DNA of 64,000 nt from Gautieria morchelliformis. Lineage: Eukaryota > Basidiomycota > Agaricomycetes > Gomphales > Gomphaceae. The position numbers and the translations under genes are program-made. Shown here in pieces: positions 20,714 to 32,571 of this stretch. Under the pieces are notes generated by a model, which saw only the letters and a list, made by a program, of their open reading frames with translations, did not search any database and was not told the origin of the DNA. Location: contig WHVA01000553.1 of NCBI GenBank assembly GCA_015179125.1, positions 1 to 64,000 of the forward strand, in the 5' to 3' direction. Each line of letters begins with the position of its first letter. Position 1 is the first letter of the stretch.

Positions 20714-23636
20714 TTATTCCTCCATGATAGATCCGTCCTGGAGAGTCGCGGGCTCAGCTCTCCAGAGCCCTGCCCACTTGGGATACACGCGCTTGTACAA
20801 CGACATGCCGACAGTATCCATCTGGTTGACTGGGCCGTCGAAGTGTGCCTTGAAGTACCCGTGTGTCCCCAATGACTCGCGAATGTGTCCAGCGCGGCCA
20901 TACTTTGTGTGCAACTGGATTGGCGCGAAATACGATACGTCATCTGCCGATACACATATGTAAAATGGACTATACGTCGGGAGGTAAGGCACGTACCTGG
21001 GTTGAAAAACATGTACCGTACGGTCGCGGTCTTCTTATGCACCTTGAACGGATGACCCGTGAGCACGACACGTTTCGCGATGATCCGCGTCGTGTCCGTG
21101 TTCATGAAGGTCCCCATAGCAACTAATTTGGGCTCTATGGGTCTAATCAGTTCTGTGAATACCCATCAACACCAAATTGACCTTGTGAGTCACCCGTCTC
21201 TTTCAATAACATGCATGGCTGTCTTCCAAAAACGACTGGGGCATATGTTGTAGCTACGCTGGTCACCCCGGGAAGGAGGAACCGTTCGAATTTGTGCACG
21301 TTGTTGGCTCCTTTCCCGCCTCCACGAGTATGTTGGCTGAATAAAGGATTTGTACGAAACCGCCGTGGTCCCACACAAAGGATCAATGGGTCCTAAGGGC
21401 AGAATCAGCCCTAAGAGTAAAATGTGTGATTGAGAAGAGAGTTGTATACCTTGGATCTGATGGGCGCTGTATATTCCGTATTCCGTTGCACGGTAAAATT
21501 TAACACGGAAGTTTTGTGCTCATGCTGTAGCAGCGCGAACATTACAAAGGGACCAAGCGAATTTAGATTTTGAATGACGCTCTGCGGAACATTTTTGAGA
21601 TAGACTGTCACCCGGGAGCCTGACTAGAAAAAGCAGTGGTGAATGGTAGTCGCTACATAAACACGACTTACTGACATCCACAGTGGTACTTGTTTCCTCC
21701 TCTGCCCTTCGACGTATTGCTCTCTCTGTTCTTCGATAGTCTTCGAACTGGAATATCTTTGCATAGTCTTCAGGCAAGTTTTCGTAAGGATCCCACGGAC
21801 TAGTCCGAAAAGAGCGCATCCCTCGGTAACGCTGAAATCGCTGTCGTGCGGGGATATTCTTGGGTGTGTCAAGCTCATCCGGAAATGCCAGATCAAGCTC
21901 TGCTTCTCGAGCCCGTGCCCTCCAGGATTCCAATCTAAGCGATAATTGAATGACCTATCAGAACTGAAAAGGGAGAAGGAGAAGGGTACACACTGCTTAT
22001 CTTCTTCTTCTGCGTCCAGGTCTTTGAATGCCACCATGCTTTTTCGATCGGATTCGAAATCAGCTTCGTCCTCGCGCTGCATCGACAGCACCTCCGTCAT
22101 GTCTACCTCTTGCATTTGCTCGCTGCCTCCGCCATCCGAATCCGCATCGCTCACATCTTCGTCATTCTCCTCGTCCTCGACTATCCATGCGGCCTGATAC
22201 TGACTTGTCCCCTTGGGAACTTTTTTCACAGTCTTAGGCGTTGTGCCCATGCTGGCATCCGGTAAGTCAGTCATTGCCCCAGCATCAATCTGCTCTGCCC
22301 CATGCATCTCTTCGTCTGATGGCCACGTCTGTTCATTCGCCATTGTGTCCGGGTCATTGGTGGAAATCAATGAATCAGCGTCAGACGTTGGACAGGCCAA
22401 CGTGGTTGGCTCAAGGTCCATGGCGACAACAGGACCCTTTTGGGAGACCTTGCGTGGCGCAGACAATATCTACAGTACTGGATGAATGTGGCAAGCGACA
22501 AATTATGCAAGTCACATACAGCGGTTTGTTGAAAGTCACCATAATTGGGTATGTGGATAAGGCGATTAATAGACCATGGCATTCCTCGGACAATCCCTGT
22601 GACTTTAAGGGTGCCACCATTCACGCCATCCCATTGGACCTCCTCGCCCAGCATCCAGGATCGTCCCTGTCGCCATTGAACATCGTGAGGTTTACCCTCA
22701 CATAGTGCACGAAGCGCACTAGTCGCATCTAACGAGCGGGCCCCGTCTAGGTCATACACCCGAGATTGTGACGGTACAAAATATCGGACAAATGAAAGCA
22801 ACGATTTCATGATGGCGGAACGCGACTTCGGATCAAGTGGCGTAGGGTCGTGCTGTTCTTCTCCCGAGGAATGCGAGCCCGAGGAATGCGAGCCCGTGAC
22901 GACTGTGACGACCTCTGGCAGGCCTTGAGTCTGTAGGCATCGCAAGACCAGATCACCCCACTCATCAACCTCGCGTGTGGCAGACAAAATAAACACAACG
23001 TAATCCGCGACTTTGCATGCGTCTAACGCGGCATAGAGGGCTCGATATGGCAACAGGATGAACTGAAGCGACGTCTTGAACCGCTCTGCCCTGTAAAGAA
23101 GTAAATATCAATAGTCTATAGATACATATAAGCATAGAGCCGTACCTCAGACGATATGTTCCACTCTGTGGACATTCCCCATCAACATCCACATCCAAAG
23201 AACCTGCAAGTGCCTTCACAGCATCCTGAGAGTAAACGTCACTGCATAGCGGAATAACAGCGACTATTCGTGGAACACCATCAATTCCATTGAAGATACG
23301 AGTGGACGCGATCAGGGCTTGACGTTTTCGAATCTGCGTTTGCTTTGCGGTATTGCGTCTATTCATGCGAGACTGTGTTGTCGCGTTGGTAGAAGGCCTT
23401 GACTGGAGTGAGGATCGAGAAACACGACCTTAAGAATATAACAAAGTATTAAAATGACTGAGCCTCGTTGTTCTAGTCATTGGTAGCATACCCTTCGCGA
23501 TATTTTTCACGGCTGATTTGGTCGCATGTTTAGACTTGAATGGCTTATTTTGCTATAAATTGTCTCAGCATCCTGCAGAAGTGAGGATTATACAGAGACA
23601 TACCTGCTTCAAGGTGGGTCTGTGATGGTGAGCCAT
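20714..23636 (-). CDS. TSR1: Ribosome biogenesis protein TSR1
   Basis: Ten exons on the minus strand: 23604-23636, 23492-23552, 23146-23428, 22520-23090, 21994-22469, 21672-21934, 21450-21619, 21194-21392, 20997-21152 and 20714-20943. They close in frame to 813 aa. The basic N-terminus ([20 protein letters not shown]) is typical. A BMS1/TSR1 GTPase-like domain follows ([39 protein letters not shown]) with no Walker A lysine, then the AARP2CN segment ([28 protein letters not shown]), an acidic linker ([18 protein letters not shown]), and the C-terminal TSR1 region ([66 protein letters not shown]). TSR1 acts in late 40S maturation. It is divergent from the MTF1-like gene, 89 bp apart. Confidence 0.95.
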
Positions 23637-23725
23637 GCCTTGTACAATAAAATGTACTAAAATGCGTTACGTAACAGGTGGCTTAGATCTTAATGCTAGC
23701 GCTCACCCCCTTGAGGTCCCCGCGC
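23637..23725. promoter_or_regulatory. Divergent promoter, TSR1 / MTF1-like
   Basis: 89 bp between start codons, or 56 bp if the alternative upstream ATG at 23693 is used. It holds a cytosolic ribosome-assembly gene and a mitochondrial expression gene back to back. No TATA box is evident. Confidence 0.55.
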
Positions 23726-25203
23726 ATGCGGTGTTATAGTTCATCTAATATTTACCCTCTCCCTCCACTTTCTGAGTGGAGAAAGATTTTCGATGCCAGT
23801 CATCGGAACCGCCGAGCTCGAGTCTGCTTAAGCAATCCCCAAACAGCCGCCCGGGTAGCTAACTCTTTCTTCCCACCCGTGGAGTCCACAGGAGGAATAG
23901 GGAAGGTTGTAGTGGAAGCCTTTCCAGGTAAGCTTCATGGTAAATTTTCTCACTTATATCGCTCACCTTGCCCTGTAGGTCCTGGCGCTTTGACACGAGC
24001 ACTGTTGGAATTACCTACAAGCCGCATACGCAAATTGATTGTGCTAGAAGATATACCAGATTACTTCCAGCGAATTCAAGTACGTACCGTATCGGTCTAG
24101 CTTAACAATTTATACCCTTATATTACTGTCCTACAGGAGCTCGAAAGTTGTGACCCTAGAGTCAAAGCAGTAAACCTCGCACCCATGAGCTGGGATACGT
24201 ATGCCCAACTCGAAGACGATAATTTGCTGAATGACATTGAGACACCAGACTGGCAACGTACCTCTGCTTAGACGCATGCACCCTAGCACTCATTGATCAG
24301 CCTTTGCCGACATGTAGAAGAATCGGACCTCGAATTCATATGCCACATTCCACATTCTGTACATGGAGAACAGTTTATGGCGCAAATATTACGAGCTATC
24401 CCGGAGCATTCATGGCTCTTTAAATATGGCCGCATGCGTATGAATTTGATAATGGCCGAATCCCTATATAACGTTTGTTGAGCATATTTCTGGCCGTGTA
24501 GTTAATTGACCGAAAATGTTCGTTCCAGCGGATCGACGCACCCTTGAAGAAGAAAGCGCGTTGTAAGCTCAGCGTGATTGCTGAAGCTACAACGGATTTT
24601 CGACAATCTTTACATCCTGGACGATTGAAACCTTACGATAATCATTTTTGGCCCCCTACGCCTCTCAATATACATTCACTACCTGAATCCCGTAAGCCTG
24701 GCCATCCGATGATCTCTGCGACCTTCTTGCCTTTGCAAAATCAGGTAACTCATGCCGATGAATGTTTAGTCGCTAAATTCACCTCGAAGCATGACAGATG
24801 ATCCAACCTACCATGCTGGACAAATGGGATTACTGCCTTCGTCGATTATTTGTCCTCAAGACGGCTCAGCTACGTAAGGCGTTACCGTTGAGTATTTTCA
24901 AACCTTGCTGCCGCACTGAGTTTGAACACGCTTCTTTATGAACAGGTCACTAGCTCCAGGTGCAAATAACATGATGCAATATCTGGAGGGTCATGGTGTC
25001 TCCCCAGACGATCAATTGGATACTAAGTTATCTGTTAACGAACTCACCGTGGGTCATTGGGCCAGAATCGTTAGGGCTTTCGACAAGTGGCCTTTTGCGC
25101 CAGATGTGAGTTTACTTCCTTTATCTAAACACCTTTTCAACCGCTGAAACATACCTCCCAGATGTTATACATCCAGGAGGGCATCACCGAGAAGCGAATA
25201 TAG
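23726..25203 (+). CDS. Mitochondrial transcription factor B / MTF1-like (rRNA adenine dimethylase fold)
   Basis: Eight exons: 23726-23927, 23979-24079, 24137-24257, 24318-24472, 24529-24744, 24798-24886, 24946-25105 and 25162-25203, giving 361 aa. An in-frame ATG at 23693 would add 11 residues. The N-terminus is followed by a KsgA/Dim1-like fold: NPQTAARVANSF, VVVEAFPGPGALTRALLELP (SAM motif I region), KLIVLEDIPDYFQRIQELE, FICHIPHSVHGEQFMAQIL, FKYGRMRMNLIMAESLYNR and KCKLSVIAEATTDF-like text (here KARCKLSVIAEATTDF). The catalytic NxPY of true dimethylases is not evident (HIPHSV instead), which suits a transcription-factor role with mitochondrial RNA polymerase rather than methylation. A weak presequence is possible. 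Confidence 0.8.
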
Positions 25204-26231
25204 AACTTTGACGCTCGGATGTCCTACAGAATATGTGACATAGAAAACTCCAAAGCTTCATCATCAATGGTTCGCAGCTTCAAGTTTAGACTAGATGCTC
25301 GAGTGGCGTCTGTTGCAGGCACTCCTATTTCTAACCCTGCACTTCTTCGGTTGTGTGACTCGAAATGATGGCTTTAATCTCGTTCTCACAGGCGCAGTAT
25401 GTCTCCTGGACTGCATCAGAGCCATTCTAGCTTCTGGAAGGCATGGACATACACTAATTAGCCCTTGGTTTTTCAATCGTGGTTGTGGCGAAGCTTACTG
25501 AATTACAGTTGATGGGCTCCATGGCTGCGGTGCCAGCAGCCCTATCTTGGCGTTGGCTAGACGGCGGTAGCTACTTAGGTATCACACTGCCTACAAAAAA
25601 AGGCATGTAAGCATTGTCGATAACTGGGCATCATCAATCGTTATCAATCAGGCAACTTTAGAGAGGTCACATACTTAACTGCTTGAGTTAGTTCTAGTTA
25701 TGCAAGTTTGGTGTAAGTAAGTATCAAACACAGATTCAGACTCGGATTCGTTCTCCGCCATCAATGCTAATGATTCGTGATTTACAAAAGTACTCAAATG
25801 TTACTTACTACCGCAGGTGGTAGCTATGCACAGGTGCCTGCCAGCTCGATATTTCTAAAATTGAAAGGAAACCCAACTGAGCCGACCATCGAAACCCGTT
25901 AAAATTGTATCCGGCCTAGAATCTGGAGTATTGGAAATGTTCGTCGAGTCCCATCTCAACTGAGGACTTCCACATCAACCATACGCTTTCGAACCCTGTT
26001 ATAATTTACGCTGATGGCCTCTGCGCCACCCCATGTGCGTATTCTACGGCTCCATCTCAACATTAATACCACGCACCCGGCTCAGTGTGTCTGAGCCAGC
26101 GCCCCAGTGCGCCACCACTGTCTTTTGTTTTCTTTGCCGCTAGACGGCGTGCTACTCGACCTGTCTGGCTGGTGCTGAGGTCGTTTTATTTCTTCAGTGT
26201 ATATCCTGTATAATCCGCACCCCTCACTCTC
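25204..26231. other. Intergenic, no gene seen
   Basis: 1,028 bp. A 68-codon open frame at 25295-25501 has hydrophobic composition but no start context, intron structure or family resemblance. The end of the region (about 26200-26230) looks like a promoter and leader for the next gene (TATCCTGTATAATCC, then pyrimidine-rich text). Confidence 0.5.
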
Positions 26232-27633
26232 ATGAGGGCTGTCCAAGGCAGCTCATCTGGAACTGTAAGACACATCCCTATAGCTTGTCCAGTCCTGTTT
26301 ACTTATAGTGTTCTTATAGACTTGGAATCCGATGAGACGTGGACCGCTTGTTTCCCATAAGACCGTTATTATCCTGATTGGATCTGGTGTCGCTGCGGTG
26401 GTCACTGTGTTAGCGGCTACAATAGTGGCATTGATTTGTTGCCGCGTGAGACGAAGAAAGCATAAACACGCTTCACAGGCGATTCTGGGTGGTCGAAGTT
26501 CTCCTATGGATTCGTTCATTCAATACCCCCCAAGGCTCTTTGAGAGGCCTGTCAACCCGTCCGATGTCCACCTTCACAGTCACCCTTATACTCCGTCGTC
26601 AGATTTCACCTCACAAACAATACCTGATGAGGACCTAGATGGCCCCATAAGAGGTTCCAGCCTGATGGGATCCAATTCACCTCAGGATTCGGGATTAGGA
26701 GTTAGCATCTCATCTGTGTCAAAAGGGGAACCACAGAAAATGCGGTTGGGAATAACCCCCGTGACCGGTTTTTTTGACAATGCCCATCCACGTGAGAGCC
26801 TATTGTCGACATATTCTACGGAGTCATTCTCTCCTTCGCAGGATATTTTTCAACCAGAGTCTGGAGAGCCCCCGAGGACAAGCACCCCTTCAGCCGTACC
26901 ACTTGGCTCAAATGCTAGGCAGGCACCCGCCTCCTCTGCACTGATGCAAGCGCGACCGCTGCATAGACGCGCCAAGAGTATCGCAGATTCAGAGATGATG
27001 TCTTTGCGTAGTCCTAATACTCGTCATGCCTCCCGCCCTCTCACCAACCCGCCCATCCGAGATAGAGGCCTCCCACCTTCAAGAGAATTCAACTCTTTCC
27101 CTGGGCTCCCCAGCTCCCCCGTTGCTACCCTCCCGCTGTCTCGTTCAGCTTCAGAACAAGATCTCATGCCTAACCGGATTCCGCCGCTTCTTGGTAATTC
27201 GTATACCTTCCTGGACAGTCCGCCTAGAAGAAAGCCACCCCTTGGAACACGTAGCATAGGGCACTCACGATCTCTATCTGAATCCTTTGCCCCATCTCGC
27301 CCGGTTGGGCCTGGTATATCGCAGACGGAGACATTGGATTCCAAGCCTTCTCCGAGTCCGAACTACGCCTCAGTAGCCTACGCACGAGAAAAGGCATTGC
27401 AATCCGCCCGACCGCGGGCCAAGAGCGTACTGCCGCCTGTACGGACACCCGCATCATCCAGCACACAAGGGCCAATTAATCACTCAAGACCGAATGTAAA
27501 AGACCACGGCGCAGTCATTGGGACACTCAATCGGCAGTCACAGAATGAATTGGTTCTGTTGTCATCTAGACGTAGATCGCGACCGCGCTCACGGCCCTGG
27601 TCGATCGGAAAAGATGCGCCAGAGCGAATTTAA
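26232..27633 (+). CDS. Single-pass membrane protein with Ser/Pro-rich cytoplasmic tail
   Basis: The preferred model joins 26232-26264 (MRAVQGSSSGT) to 26320-27633 across a 55-nt intron: 448 aa. A start at ATG 26332 is the alternative. After a very short N-terminus comes one membrane span (VIILIGSGVAAVVTVLAATI, then VALICC), a basic stop-transfer stretch (RVRRRKHKH) and a ~390-aa tail rich in Ser, Pro and Arg with several RRxKS or RAKS sites. This is the layout of SKG6/AXL2-like fungal membrane proteins. No enzyme domain is seen. The same architecture recurs in the gene at 29821-31059, with the chitinase gene between them. A role at the cell cortex or wall is inference. Confidence 0.7.
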
Positions 27634-27841
27634 TGCACTTTTACGGATGTTATGGATGTTGGCCGGTAGAGAGGCCCATATTATCAGCATCCCACGTCGA
27701 TGCCGTTAAAGGAAATTACGGCTCATCCATCCTGTTTGAGTGAGCCCACGTGAATTAGTATTAATCGTGTTTCTCGAAACCATCGAGACCACGGCCCGAG
27801 TGGCTACAGGTCAACCGTTCAAGCCAGTGTAGACGATAGTT

Positions 27842-29570
27842 CTATTCCATCCCTTTTTTCAAGTTCTCGAACTTGCTGCCTTGGTAAACAAGGCAATTCG
27901 GGGTTTGGTCCAAAGACCTTCCCATCGCGTGATTGACAACCTTTACCAGACTCTGCCCAGGTTGGGGATCCTTTCCCGGGCCACTCTCCATGCCTTCTCT
28001 GTTATCTCCCTTATCACCACTAAGTTCCCAGAACATCGCCCCGCCGTACCCTTCCTTGGCGATCCACTCTCCCTTCCACCGGGCCACCTCCTCAGAGTCA
28101 AAGCTAATCATCTCCTTTTTGTCATAATCATAGGACCAGCTGGCAATCAGATTTTTGTCACGGTGCATGTATGATCCCGGAAGAGGTAGCGCTCGGTAGT
28201 CATATACCCCTTGTTCCCAACTACCGCCGCCGACGCCCGAGAAGGGTGTGCCTGGACCTGTTGTTTGCATGAAGCTACGTCCGTAGAGCGGTATACCAAT
28301 TACAAGTTTGTGGCGGGCAATGCCTTGACTGGCATACCAGTCGACGGCGGTCTTGGTGTTGATCGGACCACCGAACACGTTTGCTTGATGATTTGCGACA
28401 CTATCCCAAGATCCAGCTATAACGAAGATGTGAGGCCACGAGGCTCATCATCGGAGGATGCAAGGGCAAAGATGAGCTTACCGTAGTCGTAAGCCATGAG
28501 ATTCCAGAAAGTGAGATACTGATCCATCTCTCGAGCATGCAACCTCTCATAGTTGGAGGGACCGCAGGGTGCAGCAATCTGATAGGTGTCAGTTTCTTTA
28601 CGTCGGGTTTCTTTGGCAGACTGACTGTCAAAGGATATGTATAGTTGGTTCCCATTCGGTGAGCATGCTGATCTAGGGCATGTCGTAGCTCTCTGAGCAG
28701 GTCGACGTAACCACGCGCCTGCGAATCGTTCGAGGGATACTCGTAATCTATGTCAAGCCCGTCCAATCCATAATTCTCTAGCAGCGCAACGGAAGACTTC
28801 ACAAAGGTCGCCCTTAAAGCAGGGTTGATGACAACGGGATGAAAGGCGGGGGAATATGTCCAACCGCCGATAGACAACATCAATTTAAGATGTCGATTTT
28901 TCTTCTTCATGAGATAGATTTGTTTGAAGTTCCCGTATAAGTTTGTGCCTACATCATTCCAACTGTCTCCTGGATAGTGGATGTCTTGATCGGCCCAGAG
29001 ATCAGATAAGAAAACCTCTAGTTATGGCTTCAATTCACTAGTGACAGTAGTCATATATTGGATTATCACCTCCTGTTTCCTTGATGTTCGCGAATGCGTA
29101 TAAAATGTGCGTGAGGTTTTCAGCGGGGATCATAGACGGAGGGTACTTCCTCCCATATATGCCCCTAGAAAAGAAAAGAGTTCACATGGCAATCCAGGAA
29201 AAGAGGAGCTATAGATGCGCACCAGTTGCAGAAGCTGGGAGAGAAACGAGTGCGTCTGAGTTAGAAGAGCCTTTGACAGTCCCAAATGATCGGCCACGTA
29301 CTACGCGACACTAAACTTTTCACGAGGGGACATTTCAGTATTAGGAAGCTCTATTTGATGGCCAACACTTTGAGCAGGGCTGTTCTTGATACTCTGGTCG
29401 ACTTGTTCGGGCTGGAACGAATACCACTTTCCGACTTGGAAACCGAGGAAAACAAGGACAAAGGCGGATACCGCGAGGAGCAGGCGAGTTGGAGATTTAA
29501 ATTGGACAGCTCTCGCCGGAGAGGTAGATTCTTCTTCTTCAGTGGTCGGCACAGGTCTGTAGGACATCAA
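27842..29570 (-). CDS. GH18 chitinase, N-terminally membrane-anchored
   Basis: Six exons on the minus strand: 29305-29570, 29223-29234, 29070-29164, 28626-29017, 28482-28578 and 27842-28416, joining to 1,437 nt (478 aa). The second coding exon is only 12 nt. Residues about 29-45 ([17 protein letters not shown]) form a signal anchor after a short cytoplasmic N-terminus. The catalytic barrel has [31 protein letters not shown], the active site [10 protein letters not shown] (DxxDxDxE intact), [27 protein letters not shown] and [12 protein letters not shown]. It cleaves chitin and, as a type II membrane protein, would face the wall or secretory lumen. No chitin-binding module is present. Confidence 0.93.
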
Positions 29571-29820
29571 CAGACAAGTCGGAGTCTATAGTACACATGG
29601 AGGAGCGTCAGGGTGATGTCATGACATGGGCCGCCCACGTGACCCAAACGAAATGCCTAAATGGTACTATATTAGTGCTGCAACAGATGTTATGGTTTTT
29701 TATTCAGCAATGAGGACTTCTTCGCTTTAGAAAACAATAATACTAGTAGTGTTTATATGGATAGTATTCTAAACTATTAAAAAACAAAATAAATACCCAT
29801 AGCCCTGCAAGCGTAGTCCC

Positions 29821-31059
29821 TCATAGTTCTGGTTTAAGCCCTTCCTCGCGGGCTGGTGTATATGGAGGGAGATCTGTGGTATAGCCCGATAGCACAACCC
29901 CCAAAACACCCTGACTGCTTTCGCTGCTGTTACTATTGGGACGGCCACCAGAATCCCGCTGACCCTCACTTGCGTCTTTCACAGAAGCGGAACTGTCGGA
30001 ATCATCCACCAATACGGACATTGTAACCATTCGCCCCTTCCCTTTCGAACCGTCTGGTCGACGAACTGGGCCAATATCTCCAATAACAACATTGGACACA
30101 GGATATGACGCCGTTAGAGTTAGCGGTGAGCGCATGCGCGGAGGTAGCAAAGGGGACGGGGGTGTCGAAGAAGTTCGAGGGATCGGGACTTGAACCATGT
30201 AAGGTGCTACCGATGAAGAAGGCACGTCCGAAATTCCTGATTTCTCGTTTGAGGTGACATATGAAAATAAACTCTCTTTGTTCTCAATCACGGGCGGCAT
30301 GACAGAAACAGATCGATCTGGTGGAGACCGTTTCTGGGGGAACGGTACGTCTCGACCTCTGACTTGCACCACGGCGTAGTCCGGTGGTACATCGTAGGAC
30401 AGCAGTTGTGCGCGGTCGAAGCGAAGGGGCTCCGCATCCGTGACATTAACAATGGTAAATTGTCCACGCCGTATGTCAGAAGCGTCGCTCTCGGAAGTAA
30501 CTGCATCATACGGACTGCGCCGACTGCTGTAGGTCTGAGCATTTCCCATGGACGAAATGGTGTTTGTTCTGGCGTGGGCAGGCTTCGCTTTAAATGATGA
30601 GGAAGTGGTATCGAAAGGAGTCGGAGGGAGGCCAAGGGATAAATGCTGGATAGGGGCGTCTTGAGAATTGCCAACCAAACGGGATATAGGCCGTTCGCCT
30701 GGACTGTAATAAATTGGCAATGGCCGTCGAATAACACCGGGAGATTCCTGAGCATTTACGGGGTCATATGGGTGGATGGAGATTGCACTTGGGATACGCG
30801 GAAGAGGCTTATCCCACGGCCTTTCATTGTACAGCTCCTCTGGATCACCAAACGGCATGAAAGTGGCACGCGCATTCTCTGAGCCCAGAAGATCCACCTG
30901 ATTGGCTGCTCGACGTCGGTCAGCGCGCGATTGCTTGTACAAATGCCAAAGTAGAAGTGCCACGAGCGCAGAGGCAATGACCGCAATGACCGCAAGTACA
31001 ATGCCGACGACTACATCCTTGGGAAGCCTTCTGGACTGCAGAGTGCGCTTTGCATTCAT
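29821..31059 (-). CDS. Single-pass membrane protein with Ser/Pro-rich tail
   Basis: One uninterrupted 412-codon frame. After about 14 residues there is one membrane span (VVVGIVLAVIAVIASALVAL, then LLWHLY) and a basic stretch (KQSRADRRR). A long tail follows, rich in Ser and Pro, with PPSPLLPPRMRSP, PPYTPAREEG and SYDVPPDYAVV segments. There is no signal peptide before the span and no catalytic domain. An upstream non-coding exon is likely, since a GTAAGT donor lies near 31128. The architecture matches the gene at 26232-27633; clear sequence homology between the two was not established. Confidence 0.75.
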   Translation of the reverse strand: MNAKRTLQSRRLPKDVVVGIVLAVIAVIASALVALLLWHLYKQSRADRRRAANQVDLLGSENARATFMPFGDPEELYNERPWDKPLPRIPSAISIHPYDPVNAQESPGVIRRPLPIYYSPGERPISRLVGNSQDAPIQHLSLGLPPTPFDTTSSSFKAKPAHARTNTISSMGNAQTYSSRRSPYDAVTSESDASDIRRGQFTIVNVTDAEPLRFDRAQLLSYDVPPDYAVVQVRGRDVPFPQKRSPPDRSVSVMPPVIENKESLFSYVTSNEKSGISDVPSSSVAPYMVQVPIPRTSSTPPSPLLPPRMRSPLTLTASYPVSNVVIGDIGPVRRPDGSKGKGRMVTMSVLVDDSDSSASVKDASEGQRDSGGRPNSNSSESSQGVLGVVLSGYTTDLPPYTPAREEGLKPEL

Positions 31060-31682
31060 GTAGCCATGAGGGTGTACTATGGTCTTTAGAGGAGATAAGG
31101 CGGGATATCAACGATGCACGTGGAACTTACCCAGTTACTTTGATACATACGCTTGCACGAGCTGCTGGGTATTATAGAAGTTGAAATCCAGTCCGCCAGC
31201 GGACGGTGAACGATAGTGCGTTCAGTCTAGCCTGCTAGCCGAGGTCGTGTCCTGACGGTATCCGCCTAAGTATTTGCAGCGCGGTCATAAGTATCTCTAA
31301 GCGGTGATGCATTGATAGGGTACGGTTAAACCGTCAAAATACATAGCATTACCTAATAGCCATCTCGAGCGCTCGCGATGTCTCATGAGCAGTAGGTAGG
31401 TACAGGGACAATCGGTTTCTCTTCTCATTGGGGTTGTGCAGGTGTTGCGGTCGGTCCTTGTCTTGAGCCGACGTTCCTAACGCTCCTTTGGGTACTTTTA
31501 GTTGCTTGTGAACATTACATATATATATATATATGTGACTAGGGTGTTTCTAGTCTCTGGTATCTTTTCTTGGGCACCTCACAGACTACGCCTCTGCTGT
31601 GGCCACTGCTTAAACACTATGGGTTGGTGAGCATGTTGAATTTTGATGGCTGGTGGGCAAGCTTTGGGTGGTGTGAGGGAAG
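31060..31682. other. Intergenic, no gene seen
   Basis: No coding region is recognised. A short (AT)n run lies at about 31520-31535. It contains the promoter side of the membrane-protein gene. Confidence 0.5.
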
Positions 31683-31790
31683 TATGACGGTCGGCTTGCA
31701 CAAAAATAATCCCGCGCCCGGGCCAAAGCCATGAAAATTCCTGATTGCGCAGCATTGCATTTTGTGCGCGCGCGTGATCCACCGACGCAA
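31683..31790. repeat. Copy of the GCGCGCGC-containing interspersed repeat
   Basis: It begins TATGACGGTCGGCTTGCACA, then CCGCGCCCGGGCC, ATTCCTGATTGCG and GCGCGCGCGTGATC. The same order of blocks occurs in both arms of 31799-32571 and, reversed, near 8560-8650. It lies in direct orientation just before the foldback element. Confidence 0.75.
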
Positions 31791-31798
31791 CCTATATA

Positions 31799-32571
31799 TG
31801 GCGGTCGAAATGCACAAACATTATCCCGCGCCCACGCCGAAAAAAAATCCTGATTGCACTGCATTTTGCGCGCGCGCATGATCACTGCCTGTTCCCGATG
31901 CGTCTGGCACAAGTCACGTGACCTCGCCGCCTCATAAATCGCCTTTGCACATAGAAATTTATTTATTTTTGGCTAGTATGATGGATGAGACCCCTCCAAA
32001 TGATTCTATGAAGATTTTCCGGCCCTACATAAGATTCTGGTCATCCTTGATTTTCACCTTTTGAGTCACCGAGCTCCGGATGAGTGTAACCATTCCCAGA
32101 CTCCGGACTCCGGAGGTGATGTACCTGCACCCATCCTTTGTCACTATTTCCCACACTAAGTTACCGTGAAAGCCGAATAGAAGTCCGAAAGAACTCAGCC
32201 TGGGAAATACTTACACAGCATGGAGGTCAAATCAAGGACGACCAGAATCTTATGTAGGGCCAGAAAAGTTTCATAGAATAATTTTGAGGGGTATACTAGC
32301 CAAAAAATCTTTTTTCTGTGTGAGCAAAATTCATTATGTAATATGAGGCGGCGAGGTCACGTGACTTGTGCCAGAAAGCATCACTGTGGATTAGACTCGA
32401 ACCCAGTCTCGCTATGATAATGATTAGAAGATAGTCGTTCTAACGTATTTTCGTGCAACGATTATACATAGAGACTGGCTTGAGTCTAACCGTGGATCGT
32501 GCGCGCAAAATGCACTCAGGAGTTTTTGACTTCGGTGCGGGCGCGGTATAATTTATGTGCTTTCGACATAC
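31799..32571. repeat. Foldback element with ~260- and ~350-bp inverted arms
   Basis: The left arm is 31799-32058 and the right arm 32225-32571. They are inverted copies sharing GGCACAAGTCACGTGACC, TCGCCGCCTCATA, TTTGGCTAGTAT, GGCCCTACATAAGATTCTGG and TTTTGCGCGCGC. The unique centre (about 32059-32224) is GC-rich with CTCCGGA repeats. There is no open frame for a transposase. The right arm is longer because a second hairpin element sits inside it (32392-32491). Confidence 0.85.
32392..32491. mobile_element. 100-bp hairpin element nested in the foldback arm
   Basis: Its ends, TAGACTCGAACCCAGTCTC and GAGACTGGCTTGAGTCTA, are inverted copies of each other with few mismatches. The sequence is flanked by GTGGAT at 32386-32391 and 32492-32497, an apparent 6-bp target duplication, and the equivalent place in the left arm lacks the insert. 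It is therefore a younger insertion of a very small non-autonomous element. Confidence 0.7.

Noticed and set aside
32386-32497. tRNA gene on the minus strand (GGGTTCGAGTC looks like a B box)
   Set aside because: Acceptor and T-stem pairing fail, there is no D-arm, and the similarity is explained by a 100-bp hairpin element.
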